From contig DKAJ01000003.1 of NCBI GenBank assembly GCA_002448815.1, positions 20,608 through 84,607 of the forward strand: DNA of 64,000 nucleotides, written 5' to 3'. Shown here one piece after another: positions 1 to 8,100 of this stretch (position 1 is its first letter; each line of letters begins with the position of its first letter). Both the position numbers and the translations under genes were made by a program. The stretch is from Micavibrio sp. UBA6929. GTDB lineage: Bacteria > Pseudomonadota > Alphaproteobacteria > Micavibrionales > Micavibrionaceae. The notes under the pieces were generated by a model, which searched no databases, was not told the DNA's origin, and saw only the letters and a list, made by a program, of their open reading frames with translations.

Positions 1-642
1 TAAAATAATGCCGACGATCACATAGGGGGATATTTTCATGACCTTCATCCGGTTCATAATGAACAAGATAACCGTCATTACGCCTGCGACGCCAAGCGAC
101 AGCAGCGATAATTTTGATGTGTAAAACAGGGCGATAATAATAATTGCCGCAAGGTCGTCAATCACGGCAAGGGCAACTAACGTTACCTTAAGCGCCGGTG
201 GAACGCGGTCACCCAGTAGCATCATAACGCCAAGTGCGAAGGCAATATCGGTCGCGGCAGGGATGGCCCAGCCATGCGCGGTGATGCTGTCATCCATATT
301 GAGCGCGTAGTAAATCAGCGCAGGCGCAGCCAAGCCGCCAATCGCGGCAATCGCAGGCAGCATAAATTGCGCAGGCGTTGATAAGTGCCCTTGTAAAACT
401 TCACGTTTGATTTCAAGGCCGACGAGTAAGAAGAAAATTGCCATCAGGCCATCATTGATCCAGAGGATGGCTGGTTTATGGATTTTGAAATCACCAAACT
501 GGAAGTGAATGATAATATCCAAAAAGGCATGATAGGCATCTTGCAAAGGTGTGTTGGCCGCGACCAGTGAACAGACGGCAGCAATAAAGAGTAAAATGCC
601 GGGTGCGGCGGGAAGGTGCAGGAATTTTTTAAATGTGCTCAT
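1..642 (-). CDS. nhaA: Na+/H+ antiporter NhaA, partial (first copy)
   Basis: Inner-membrane antiporter that expels Na+ in exchange for H+. Only the N-terminal 214 codons are present; the frame stays open to the window edge, so the C-terminal half is missing through truncation of the window, not decay. Translation from the ATG at 640-642 gives MSTFKKFLHLPAAPGILLF, then the family blocks WINDGLMAIFFLLVGLEIKRE, ATDIAFALGVMMLLGDRVP and VALAVIDDLAAI. The last block carries the adjacent Asp pair that in E. coli NhaA (Asp163/Asp164) binds the ion. A second, clearly different NhaA lies head-to-head at 830-2077, with 187 bases between the two starts. Confidence 0.95.
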   Translation of the reverse strand, partial: MSTFKKFLHLPAAPGILLFIAAVCSLVAANTPLQDAYHAFLDIIIHFQFGDFKIHKPAILWINDGLMAIFFLLVGLEIKREVLQGHLSTPAQFMLPAIAAIGGLAAPALIYYALNMDDSITAHGWAIPAATDIAFALGVMMLLGDRVPPALKVTLVALAVIDDLAAIIIIALFYTSKLSLLSLGVAGVMTVILFIMNRMKVMKISPYVIVGIIL

Positions 643-829
643 AATGATAATCTTTTATAGAAAAAATCCGCTTTCAACAAGAGTATAAGCAGCCAATTTT
701 ATCTTTACCTTTGTCGAGTGTTGTATAGAATGTGCCAAGAGAAGTGCTTGTGCCTTGGTGCGGGCTGGTTTTTTGGGCATTCCCTTTATTTTGTCCCTTT
801 CAGATATAGAATTTACAGGATTTATTTCC

Positions 830-2077
830 ATGCAGTTAAAGAAGTTTTTCGAATATGACAGTGCCAGCGGCATTATGCTGATGGTTGCGGCGGTGCTTGC
901 GCTGATTGTCAATAATATCGGTTTTGAGCATACCTATCATGAGGTTTTGCATACGCATCTTGCCTTTAAGATTGGCGAGTTTGGTTTAGATAAATCGCTT
1001 GGTCATTGGATTAATGACGGCTTGATGGCCATTTTCTTTTTGACCGTGGGGTTGGAAATCAAGCGTGAATTGGTTGTTGGGGCGCTGCGCGAATTTAAGC
1101 AAGCCTTGTTGCCTTTGGTGGCGGCGCTGGGCGGTGTGATTTTGCCTGCGTTGATTTACGCGTCAATGAATTACAGTAACCCTGAAACGGCGCATGGTTG
1201 GGGTATCCCGATGGCCACGGATATTGCCTTTGCTGTGGGCGTTTTATCTTTGTTAGGTGGTCGCGTTCCGCGTGAGCTTAAGATTTTGTTGCTGTCTTTG
1301 GCGATTATTGATGATTTGATTGCGATCTTGGTTATTGCGATTTTCTATACAGCAGACATTTCTATGGAGGCACTGGGCTTTGGCGCGCTGGCCTTTGGCG
1401 TTTTGATGTTGCTTAACTTTAATAATGTAAAAAGTTTGAAGCCTTATATGTTGGTGGGCTTTGTGCTGTGGCTATGTATTTTAGAATCGGGCGTTCACGC
1501 AACGATTGCAGGTGTGTTGTTGGCGTTTGCTATACCGCTGTCGATTGATGGGAGCGAAGGGACATCGCCGCTGAAACGCCTTGAGCATGCGTTATATCCA
1601 TGGGCGGCCTTTGTGATTATGCCGATTTTTGCCTTTGCGAATGCAGGCTTTTCTTTGCATGGTATGTCATTTGCCTTGATGGCGGGGACATTGCCGCTGG
1701 GCATTATGCTTGGTCTTTTCTTTGGTAAGCAATTTGGCGTCTTTAGCTTTATCTGGCTGTTTGATCGTCTTGGCGTTGTGCAGCGTCCGCCATGTACATG
1801 GCGTCAGCTTTACGGTCTGGCGATCTTGACGGGTATTGGTTTCACCGTGAGCTTGTTTATCGGGTCTTTGGCCTTTGGCGATCAGCCGGAGTTGCTGGCG
1901 GAGGTGCGCTTAGCCGTGCTTTTGGCATCAACGGTTTCGGCGATTGTTGGGTATCATGTCTTGAAACGACCAGAGATGCTTGTGGCGCGTGATAAAACAG
2001 ACTTTAACCCGATTGCTCACCCAGAAGCCTTGAGCGAAGAAAAGGCAGATAATGCGTCTTCACGCGCGGCCGAGTGA
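830..2077 (+). CDS. nhaA: Na+/H+ antiporter NhaA (second copy)
   Basis: Complete 415-residue membrane antiporter for Na+/H+ exchange and pH homeostasis. The ATG at 830 is chosen because MQLKKFFEYDSASGIML matches the usual NhaA N-terminus and an ACAGGA sits just upstream. The longer frame starting at 755 adds 25 residues not seen in the family. Hallmarks: GLMAIFFLTVGLEIKRE, ATDIAFAVGVLSLLGGRVP and the ion-binding Asp pair in LAIIDDLIAILV, plus about 11-12 hydrophobic segments. It is divergent from the first nhaA copy and only partly alike in sequence, so the pair is an old paralogue set, not a fresh duplication. Its last 61 bases overlap the photolyase gene on the other strand. Confidence 0.96.
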   Translation: MQLKKFFEYDSASGIMLMVAAVLALIVNNIGFEHTYHEVLHTHLAFKIGEFGLDKSLGHWINDGLMAIFFLTVGLEIKRELVVGALREFKQALLPLVAALGGVILPALIYASMNYSNPETAHGWGIPMATDIAFAVGVLSLLGGRVPRELKILLLSLAIIDDLIAILVIAIFYTADISMEALGFGALAFGVLMLLNFNNVKSLKPYMLVGFVLWLCILESGVHATIAGVLLAFAIPLSIDGSEGTSPLKRLEHALYPWAAFVIMPIFAFANAGFSLHGMSFALMAGTLPLGIMLGLFFGKQFGVFSFIWLFDRLGVVQRPPCTWRQLYGLAILTGIGFTVSLFIGSLAFGDQPELLAEVRLAVLLASTVSAIVGYHVLKRPEMLVARDKTDFNPIAHPEALSEEKADNASSRAAE

Positions 2078-3483
2078 TCAACGACAGGTTTCGGATAGGT
2101 TTTGCCTAAGGTCACGTTTGCGCGCGCAAGAATGTGATCTGGGGCTTCCCATGGGGCATGCAGGTATTTATCTGGCAGGCCTGCAATTTCAGGCACATAT
2201 TTTCTGACATAGGCGCCGCTCGCGTCAAATTTCTTGCCCTGTGTGATAGGGTTGAAAATGCGGAAATACGGCGCGGCATCTGCGCCGCATCCCGCAATCC
2301 ATTGCCAGCTTGCACTGTTATTGGCAAGGTCTGCATCTAGTAATGTGTCCCAAAACCAGTGCGCGCCATGGTGCCAGTGCAGGCGTAGATGTTTCACCAA
2401 AAAAGATCCAACAACCATGCGTACGCGGTTATGCATATAGCCTGTTTGCCAGAGCTCGCGCATGCCGGCATCGACAATAGGATATCCTGTTTGGCCGCTT
2501 TGCCAGCGCTGTAAATGGTCGTTTTCAGTGTGGTTATTCCATGGAAATTTGTTGAATTTTTCCTGCAAGTTTACATGCGGCAATTCTGGGAAATGATACA
2601 AAAGATAGGTGGAAAATTCACGCCAGCCTAATTCACTTTGGAAGGTGTCTGCGTCATTTTCGCATGACTGGGCAACACTTGCTGCTTGGGCTTCGTGCCA
2701 GAGCTTGCGCGGCGAAATTTCCCCAAAGTGCAGATGCGGTGATAGGCGAGATACATTTGGTTTGTCGGGGAAATTGCGTCCTTCTTTATAGCCTTGGATG
2801 CCGTTTTCTAAAAAGCTGCCCCAGCGTTTGAGCGCGCCTTGCTCGCCAGGGTTCCATTCTTCCTCCATGGTTTTGTACCATTCAATGGATGGTATAAAAT
2901 TTAGATCGTCAAGGGTGAGTGCATCTTCACAGGATAGGGATGCTGTTTTGAGGGTGCATTTCTCAGGTGCTGGCGCAGGTTCGGGCGGGGCACCAACCAT
3001 TTGTAAGCAGCCTTTGCGGTAGTAAGGTGTGAAGACTTTATAGGGCGTCCCGTCTGCTTTTGTGACGGTATGCGGTTCGTAGAGCATGGCACTGTTATAG
3101 CTGTGCGCGGTGATGTTTTTATCTTTAAGGGTTGCTTTGATCGCGGTGTCGCGTGCGATGCGCCATGGTTCATACTGGCGGTTCCAAAATATATGCGTGA
3201 TATCATTGTTTGTTATAAGGCGCTCAATGATGTCTTCTGCCGCGCCGCTGAAATAGGTGAGCGTTAGGCCGTATTGATCTTTTAAGGATTGCGCAAGATT
3301 TTTGAGGCTGTGATGCAGCCACCATTTGCTGGCGCCGCCTGCTTTCCATGTTTCTGCATTATGGTCGTCATGAGTGTAAATGGGGATGATAGGGTGATCT
3401 GTGTTATGGGCATGCTCTACGGCATTTATTAAGGCAAGGTTATCATCAAGGCGGAAATCTTGTCGGAACCATAAAATGATCAT
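2017..3483 (-). CDS. phrB: Deoxyribodipyrimidine photolyase (cryptochrome/photolyase family)
   Basis: Light-driven flavoenzyme that splits cyclobutane pyrimidine dimers in DNA. The 488 residues have the class I arrangement. The N-terminal Rossmann-like antenna domain begins MIILWFRQDFRLDDNLAL. The C-terminal FAD-binding helical domain contains LHFGEISPRKLW, SELGWREFSTYLL, GYPIVDAGMRELWQTGYMHN and NNSASWQWIAGCGADAAPYF. The WxxxDADLANN block and the tryptophans around it are those used for FAD binding and photoreduction. The antenna cofactor cannot be told from sequence. The 3' end runs 61 bases into the convergent nhaA gene. A CPD photolyase is more likely than a signalling cryptochrome, because the C-terminus has no extension. 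Confidence 0.95.
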   Translation of the reverse strand: MIILWFRQDFRLDDNLALINAVEHAHNTDHPIIPIYTHDDHNAETWKAGGASKWWLHHSLKNLAQSLKDQYGLTLTYFSGAAEDIIERLITNNDITHIFWNRQYEPWRIARDTAIKATLKDKNITAHSYNSAMLYEPHTVTKADGTPYKVFTPYYRKGCLQMVGAPPEPAPAPEKCTLKTASLSCEDALTLDDLNFIPSIEWYKTMEEEWNPGEQGALKRWGSFLENGIQGYKEGRNFPDKPNVSRLSPHLHFGEISPRKLWHEAQAASVAQSCENDADTFQSELGWREFSTYLLYHFPELPHVNLQEKFNKFPWNNHTENDHLQRWQSGQTGYPIVDAGMRELWQTGYMHNRVRMVVGSFLVKHLRLHWHHGAHWFWDTLLDADLANNSASWQWIAGCGADAAPYFRIFNPITQGKKFDASGAYVRKYVPEIAGLPDKYLHAPWEAPDHILARANVTLGKTYPKPVVDHSAAREDALSAFSSLKASG

Positions 3484-3528
3484 CAGTGTTTTATCCTTTA
3501 GGAGAGGGGCTGTTGCATTATGCGCATT

Positions 3529-3561
3529 AAAAAGGGCGCTATCTTTGTATAATAGCGCCCT
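3529..3561 (-). terminator. Rho-independent terminator downstream of amtB
   Basis: A perfect 10-bp inverted repeat, AGGGCGCTAT at 3533-3542 and ATAGCGCCCT at 3552-3561, closes a 9-base loop. Read on the minus strand it is followed by TTTTTAAT, so it would end the amtB transcript before the photolyase gene. The photolyase must then be transcribed from a promoter in 3484-3530. Confidence 0.8.
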
Positions 3562-3591
3562 GATGAGAATATTCTAGGTTTAGAAGTGGGT

Positions 3592-4887
3592 TTAGCCCTT
3601 TTCTTTTTTCTCGGCATCTTCGATGACTTCTTCCGAGCCGTTTCCGTTTTTGCCGAAGTCAAGGTTATAAGCGCTGACACCCAGCTCTGCCAGGTCGCTG
3701 CCCAGTTCTTCATGTGACCAATGCAGGCGCAGGCCGCCTTTAAACGATTTTAAGATCAGCCAGATAATAAAGCTGAGCGTGAAGGTGAATACGCCAATAG
3801 CTGTGATGCCAAGAAGCTGTGCTTGCAGGGATGCATCTGGGTTGGTGAAGGCCACTGCAATTGTGCCGATGATACCGCCGACAAGGTGAACAGGGACCGC
3901 GCCGACAACGTCATCAATTTTTAGTTTATCTAGTGCCAATGATGCCGCATACATTCCTAATGCGCCAATGGCACCAATGATGACGGCCCCGCCGATTGAT
4001 GGCGCGTGAGGTTCCGCGGTGATGGCAACAAGACCAGCCAGTGCGCCGTTGAGAACCATGGGTACATCAAGGCGCCCGCGCGTTAGGAAGCCGAGCAAAA
4101 TCATGGCGATTGTACCTGCGGCAGCGGCGGTGTTTGTGTTGGCGAAGATTTTTGCAACTGCGCTGGCGTCTTCAACGCTTGCGATGGCAAGTTGTGATCC
4201 GCCGTTAAAGCCGAACCAGCCAAACCACAAGATAAAGGTTCCTAATGTAACCAGTGGCATAGAAGAGCCGTGCAATTGGTGTGCTTGGCCATCTTCGGTA
4301 AAGCGGCCACGACGTGCGCCAAGCAAGATCGCGCCAGCCAAAGCAGCCCAGCCACCGACACTGTGTACGAGGGTTGAGCCAGCGAAGTCTTTGAACCCAA
4401 CTTCTGCGAGCCAGCCGCCGCCCCAGACCCAGCTGCCTGTGACGGGGTAGATGATGCTTACGAGGATGATGGCAAAGGCGAAAAACGGGACGAGTTTAAT
4501 GCGCTCGGCCAGTGCGCCCGAAACGATGGATACGGCGGTTGCGACAAAAACCATTTGGAAGAACCAGTCTGCACCAGCAGAGTGACCGTTCGAGAAATCA
4601 CCGCTGAGGGCGCTTGTGTCGTTAGGGTGCCATGGAATGGGCGTTCCGAAGAAGCCGCCGCTTTGGTCAACGTCTAGGTACATTAAATTGTAACCAATAA
4701 CATAGAACATGATGCTGGCCAGTGCGTATAGCCCTATGTTTTTCACAAGAATGACGGCGACAGATTTGCTGCGAACCATTCCGGCTTCTAACATGGCAAA
4801 GCCAGCAGCCATAAACATGACCATGGTGGCGCAGATTAATATGAAGAAAGTGTTTAAAATATAGGCAGTTTCTGTAACTGTTTCCAT
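3592..4887 (-). CDS. amtB: Ammonium transporter Amt
   Basis: Trimeric inner-membrane channel for NH4+/NH3 uptake. The preferred start is the ATG at 4885-4887 (METVTETAYILNTFFILI, 431 residues), because the upstream 18 codons from 4941 are lysine/serine-rich and not typical. Family signatures are visible: FAMLEAGMVRSK, ADWFFQMVFVATAVSIVSGALAERIK, DFAGSTLVHSVGGWAAL, GWFGFNGGS and a late VHLVGGIIGT. These carry the Phe gate residues and the pore histidines. About 11 membrane segments precede a charged tail of about 50 residues ending EEVIEDAEKKEKG. No signal peptide is obvious in the shorter form. A PII gene (glnK), the common partner, is not adjacent; instead the divergent neighbour is glutamate dehydrogenase. 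Confidence 0.95.
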   Translation of the reverse strand: METVTETAYILNTFFILICATMVMFMAAGFAMLEAGMVRSKSVAVILVKNIGLYALASIMFYVIGYNLMYLDVDQSGGFFGTPIPWHPNDTSALSGDFSNGHSAGADWFFQMVFVATAVSIVSGALAERIKLVPFFAFAIILVSIIYPVTGSWVWGGGWLAEVGFKDFAGSTLVHSVGGWAALAGAILLGARRGRFTEDGQAHQLHGSSMPLVTLGTFILWFGWFGFNGGSQLAIASVEDASAVAKIFANTNTAAAAGTIAMILLGFLTRGRLDVPMVLNGALAGLVAITAEPHAPSIGGAVIIGAIGALGMYAASLALDKLKIDDVVGAVPVHLVGGIIGTIAVAFTNPDASLQAQLLGITAIGVFTFTLSFIIWLILKSFKGGLRLHWSHEELGSDLAELGVSAYNLDFGKNGNGSEEVIEDAEKKEKG

Positions 4888-5138
4888 TCGGATTGAGCTC
4901 CCAAGTAACGATGATTTATTTGCTTTCTTACGGTTAAGCATTTTTCAAATAAGAAATCAATCATTATGGGTTTATTATTTTAACTAAATCCACATCATCT
5001 GAAATTTTATTGTTTTTCTAAAAAAAGCATTTTGGAAGGCTTAACATCTTGACGGAGCATTGAATATGATGGATTTTATGGACAGCTAATGTATGGTGGA
5101 TTAGGTGTGTTTACACAGAGGGAAGGAGCCATTATCTC

Positions 5139-8100
5139 ATGCTCAAAGAATTCAAAGGCCAGTTAGAAAAAACGATAAAATCAACGCAAAAAGGGCCGTA
5201 TAAAGCACTTATTTCACATTTGACCGATCAAATGTCAGAAGAAGATGCGCATCACTTTGATCAAAATATCTATAACAACTTGATGGAAACGCACTGGGAG
5301 CTTAGCCATGATCGCCCTGCGGGTGAAGCGCGCATTAAAGTTCACGCGCCATGTATGGAAGGCAGTCAGCGCCGTAAAACGGTTATTGATATTGTCAGTG
5401 ACGATGTTGCCTTTGTGGTTGATTCCGTTGCTGCGACGATTAACCAGCACAAATACTTGATCGAGCTGTTGGTGCACCCTGTCTTAAATACCGTTTATGA
5501 TGATAAAGGTGAATTGTCCGAAATTCTGCCTGAAGGTGATGATGTTAAGGATAATGATAAGGTTCGCCGTCAATCCTATATTCACGTGCATGTGCATGAA
5601 AACCTGTCTGATGAGGCCGCAGAGGCATTGAAAGAAGACTTGCTATCAACGATTGCGGATGTGCGCGTTGCAAACCGTGACTGGAAGACGATGCTTGTTC
5701 GTTTGAAAGAGGCAAGCGCGGCGCTTGAGATTTCAAAAACTGAACGCCCGCAATCTGTGGTGAGTGAATATTGCGCGTTTCTGGATTATTTGCATCAGAA
5801 TAACTTTACGCTGCTTGGGTATGCTGAATATAAATTTGACGGTAAGGGGGGCTCTGAGAAAGTAAGCTCTCTTGGTGTGCTAAGCAATGGCACGTATGCG
5901 TCCAAAGTCGATGAAGACTTTGAAGGTTTCCCGCTTGCGCTACAGGAAATTAAAGGCACATTGCCGCCTGTGACGATTGCAAAATCGAAAACTGTGACAT
6001 CAGTGCATCGCCGCGTGCCGATGGATGTGATTTCAGTGAAATTATATGATGATGCGGGCAAGGTAATTGGCGAGAAAATCTTCTTAGGATTATTTACGTC
6101 CGTTACATACTCGCGCAGTGTTAAGGATATTCCTTATCTTCGTCTTAAAGTCAGTAAAATCATGGAAATGTCAGATCATGTGTCTGGGTCGCATGATTAT
6201 AAGGCGCTTCGTCATATTTTAGAAAAATATCCGCGCGATGAATTATTCCAAACGGAAACAAAGGCGCTTTATGCGACATGTTCAAACATCCTGCGTTTGC
6301 AAGAGCGTCAACGCATTGCCTTGTTCACACGTAAGGATGTATTTGGCAGTTACATTTCGTGCATGGTTTATGTCCCGCGCGAGCGCTTTGGCACGTCTTT
6401 GCGTAAGAAAATTGTCCGCTTGTTGGAAAATGAATTGGGCGGTACATGCGGTTCTTTCTTTACATCGATGGATGATTCCTTGTTTGCACGTGGTTTGTTC
6501 CGCATTGACGTTGATCCATCTAAACCTCTTAAGTTTAAACACGCGACAATTGAAGAGAAATTGCAAGAGCTGGGCCAAAGCTGGGCCGAGCGCATTTCGT
6601 ATGCCTTGGAAGAAAGCCAGTATCCAGAGGGTGAGCTTGCGTCGATGACGCTGAAATATGGTGAAGCTTTCCCAGTGAATTACATGAATTCACACTCGGC
6701 GAAGAAGGCTTTGTTTGATATTGAGAAAATTGAAACGGCTTTGCAGGCAGGTAAACTGCAACTGGATTTGTATAAGCCAGATAATCTTGAGCCGCATCAA
6801 TTGCGCCTGAAGATTTATAATTCAGGCAAGCCTATTGTCTTGTCTGATGTCATGCCGATTTTGGATGATCTTGGTTTGCGCGCGATTTCAGAATTGCCGT
6901 ATGAGGTTACGCCGATGGGCGTTGATGAATCGCTTTGGATTCATGACTTCTTGCTTGAGCATCCTGACCATGATCAGGCCATTGATTTGGAAGAAGTTAA
7001 AGAGCACTTTGAAGAAGCATTCTCGCGCATTTGGTATAACGAAATGGAGAGCGACCGTCTGAACCGCTTGGTTTTGTCGGCGCAGATGTCGTGGCGCGAT
7101 ATTGTGATTTTGCGTTGCTATGTGAAGTATATGCGTCAGGCGCGTGTCCCACATTCGCAGCATTATATTCAGCGCACTTTAACCAAGAATGCCACAATTT
7201 CAAAAGATTTGGTTGCGTTGTTCCGTGCGCGCTTGAACCCTGAGCGCAGCAAAAAATGGGAAGCGGACAGCAAAAAGATCGTTGATGAGATTGTTGCGAA
7301 ACTACAGGCCGTTGAATCGCTTAATCAAGACCGCGTTATTCGCATTTTGAAATCGATTGTTTTGGCAACGTTGCGTACGAATTTCTATCAGCGCGCTGAA
7401 AATGGTGATTTTAAAGATTATGTATCGTTGAAATTGGACAGCAAAGCGATCAGCGTTTTGCCAAATCCAAAACCATTCCGCGAGATTTTTGTCTACTCGA
7501 CTAAGGTTGAAGGTGTTCACTTGCGCGGTGATAAAATTGCGCGTGGTGGTTTGCGATGGTCTGACCGTCACGAGGACTTCCGCACAGAGGTTCTTGGCCT
7601 GATGAAGGCGCAGATGGTTAAAAACTCGGTCATCGTGCCGATGGGATCAAAGGGTGGTTTCGTTGTTAAAATACCAACGAAAACGCGTGATGAATTCCGC
7701 GAGGCTGGCGTGGCTTGTTACAAAACCTTTATCCGCGGTTTGCTGGATATTACTGATAATTTGGAAGGCGATAAGGTTATCCCGCCGAAGCAAACGGTAC
7801 GAATCGATTCGGATGACCCATACTTGGTTGTTGCGGCGGATAAAGGAACCGCAACGTTTTCGGATATTGCGAACGGTCTTGCGCAGGATTACGGCTTTTG
7901 GTTGGATGATGCGTTTGCATCAGGTGGTTCGGCTGGTTACGATCATAAGAAAATGGGCATTACCGCGCGCGGCGCGTGGGAGTCTGTGAAGCTTCACTTC
8001 CGTCAGATGGATCATAATACGCAAACAACGCCTTTTGATGTGATTGGTGTTGGTGATATGGGCGGCGATGTTTTTGGTAACGGTATGCTCTTGTCCGAGC

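Noticed and set aside
643..829. Possible riboswitch or Na+-responsive element between the two nhaA genes
   Set aside because: I could not find a conserved motif or a convincing fold in the 187 bases; the region is simply AT-rich with uncertain promoters.
4019..4450. A 143-codon open frame antisense to amtB
   Set aside because: Shadow of the ammonium transporter gene, with no ribosome site or recognisable domain.
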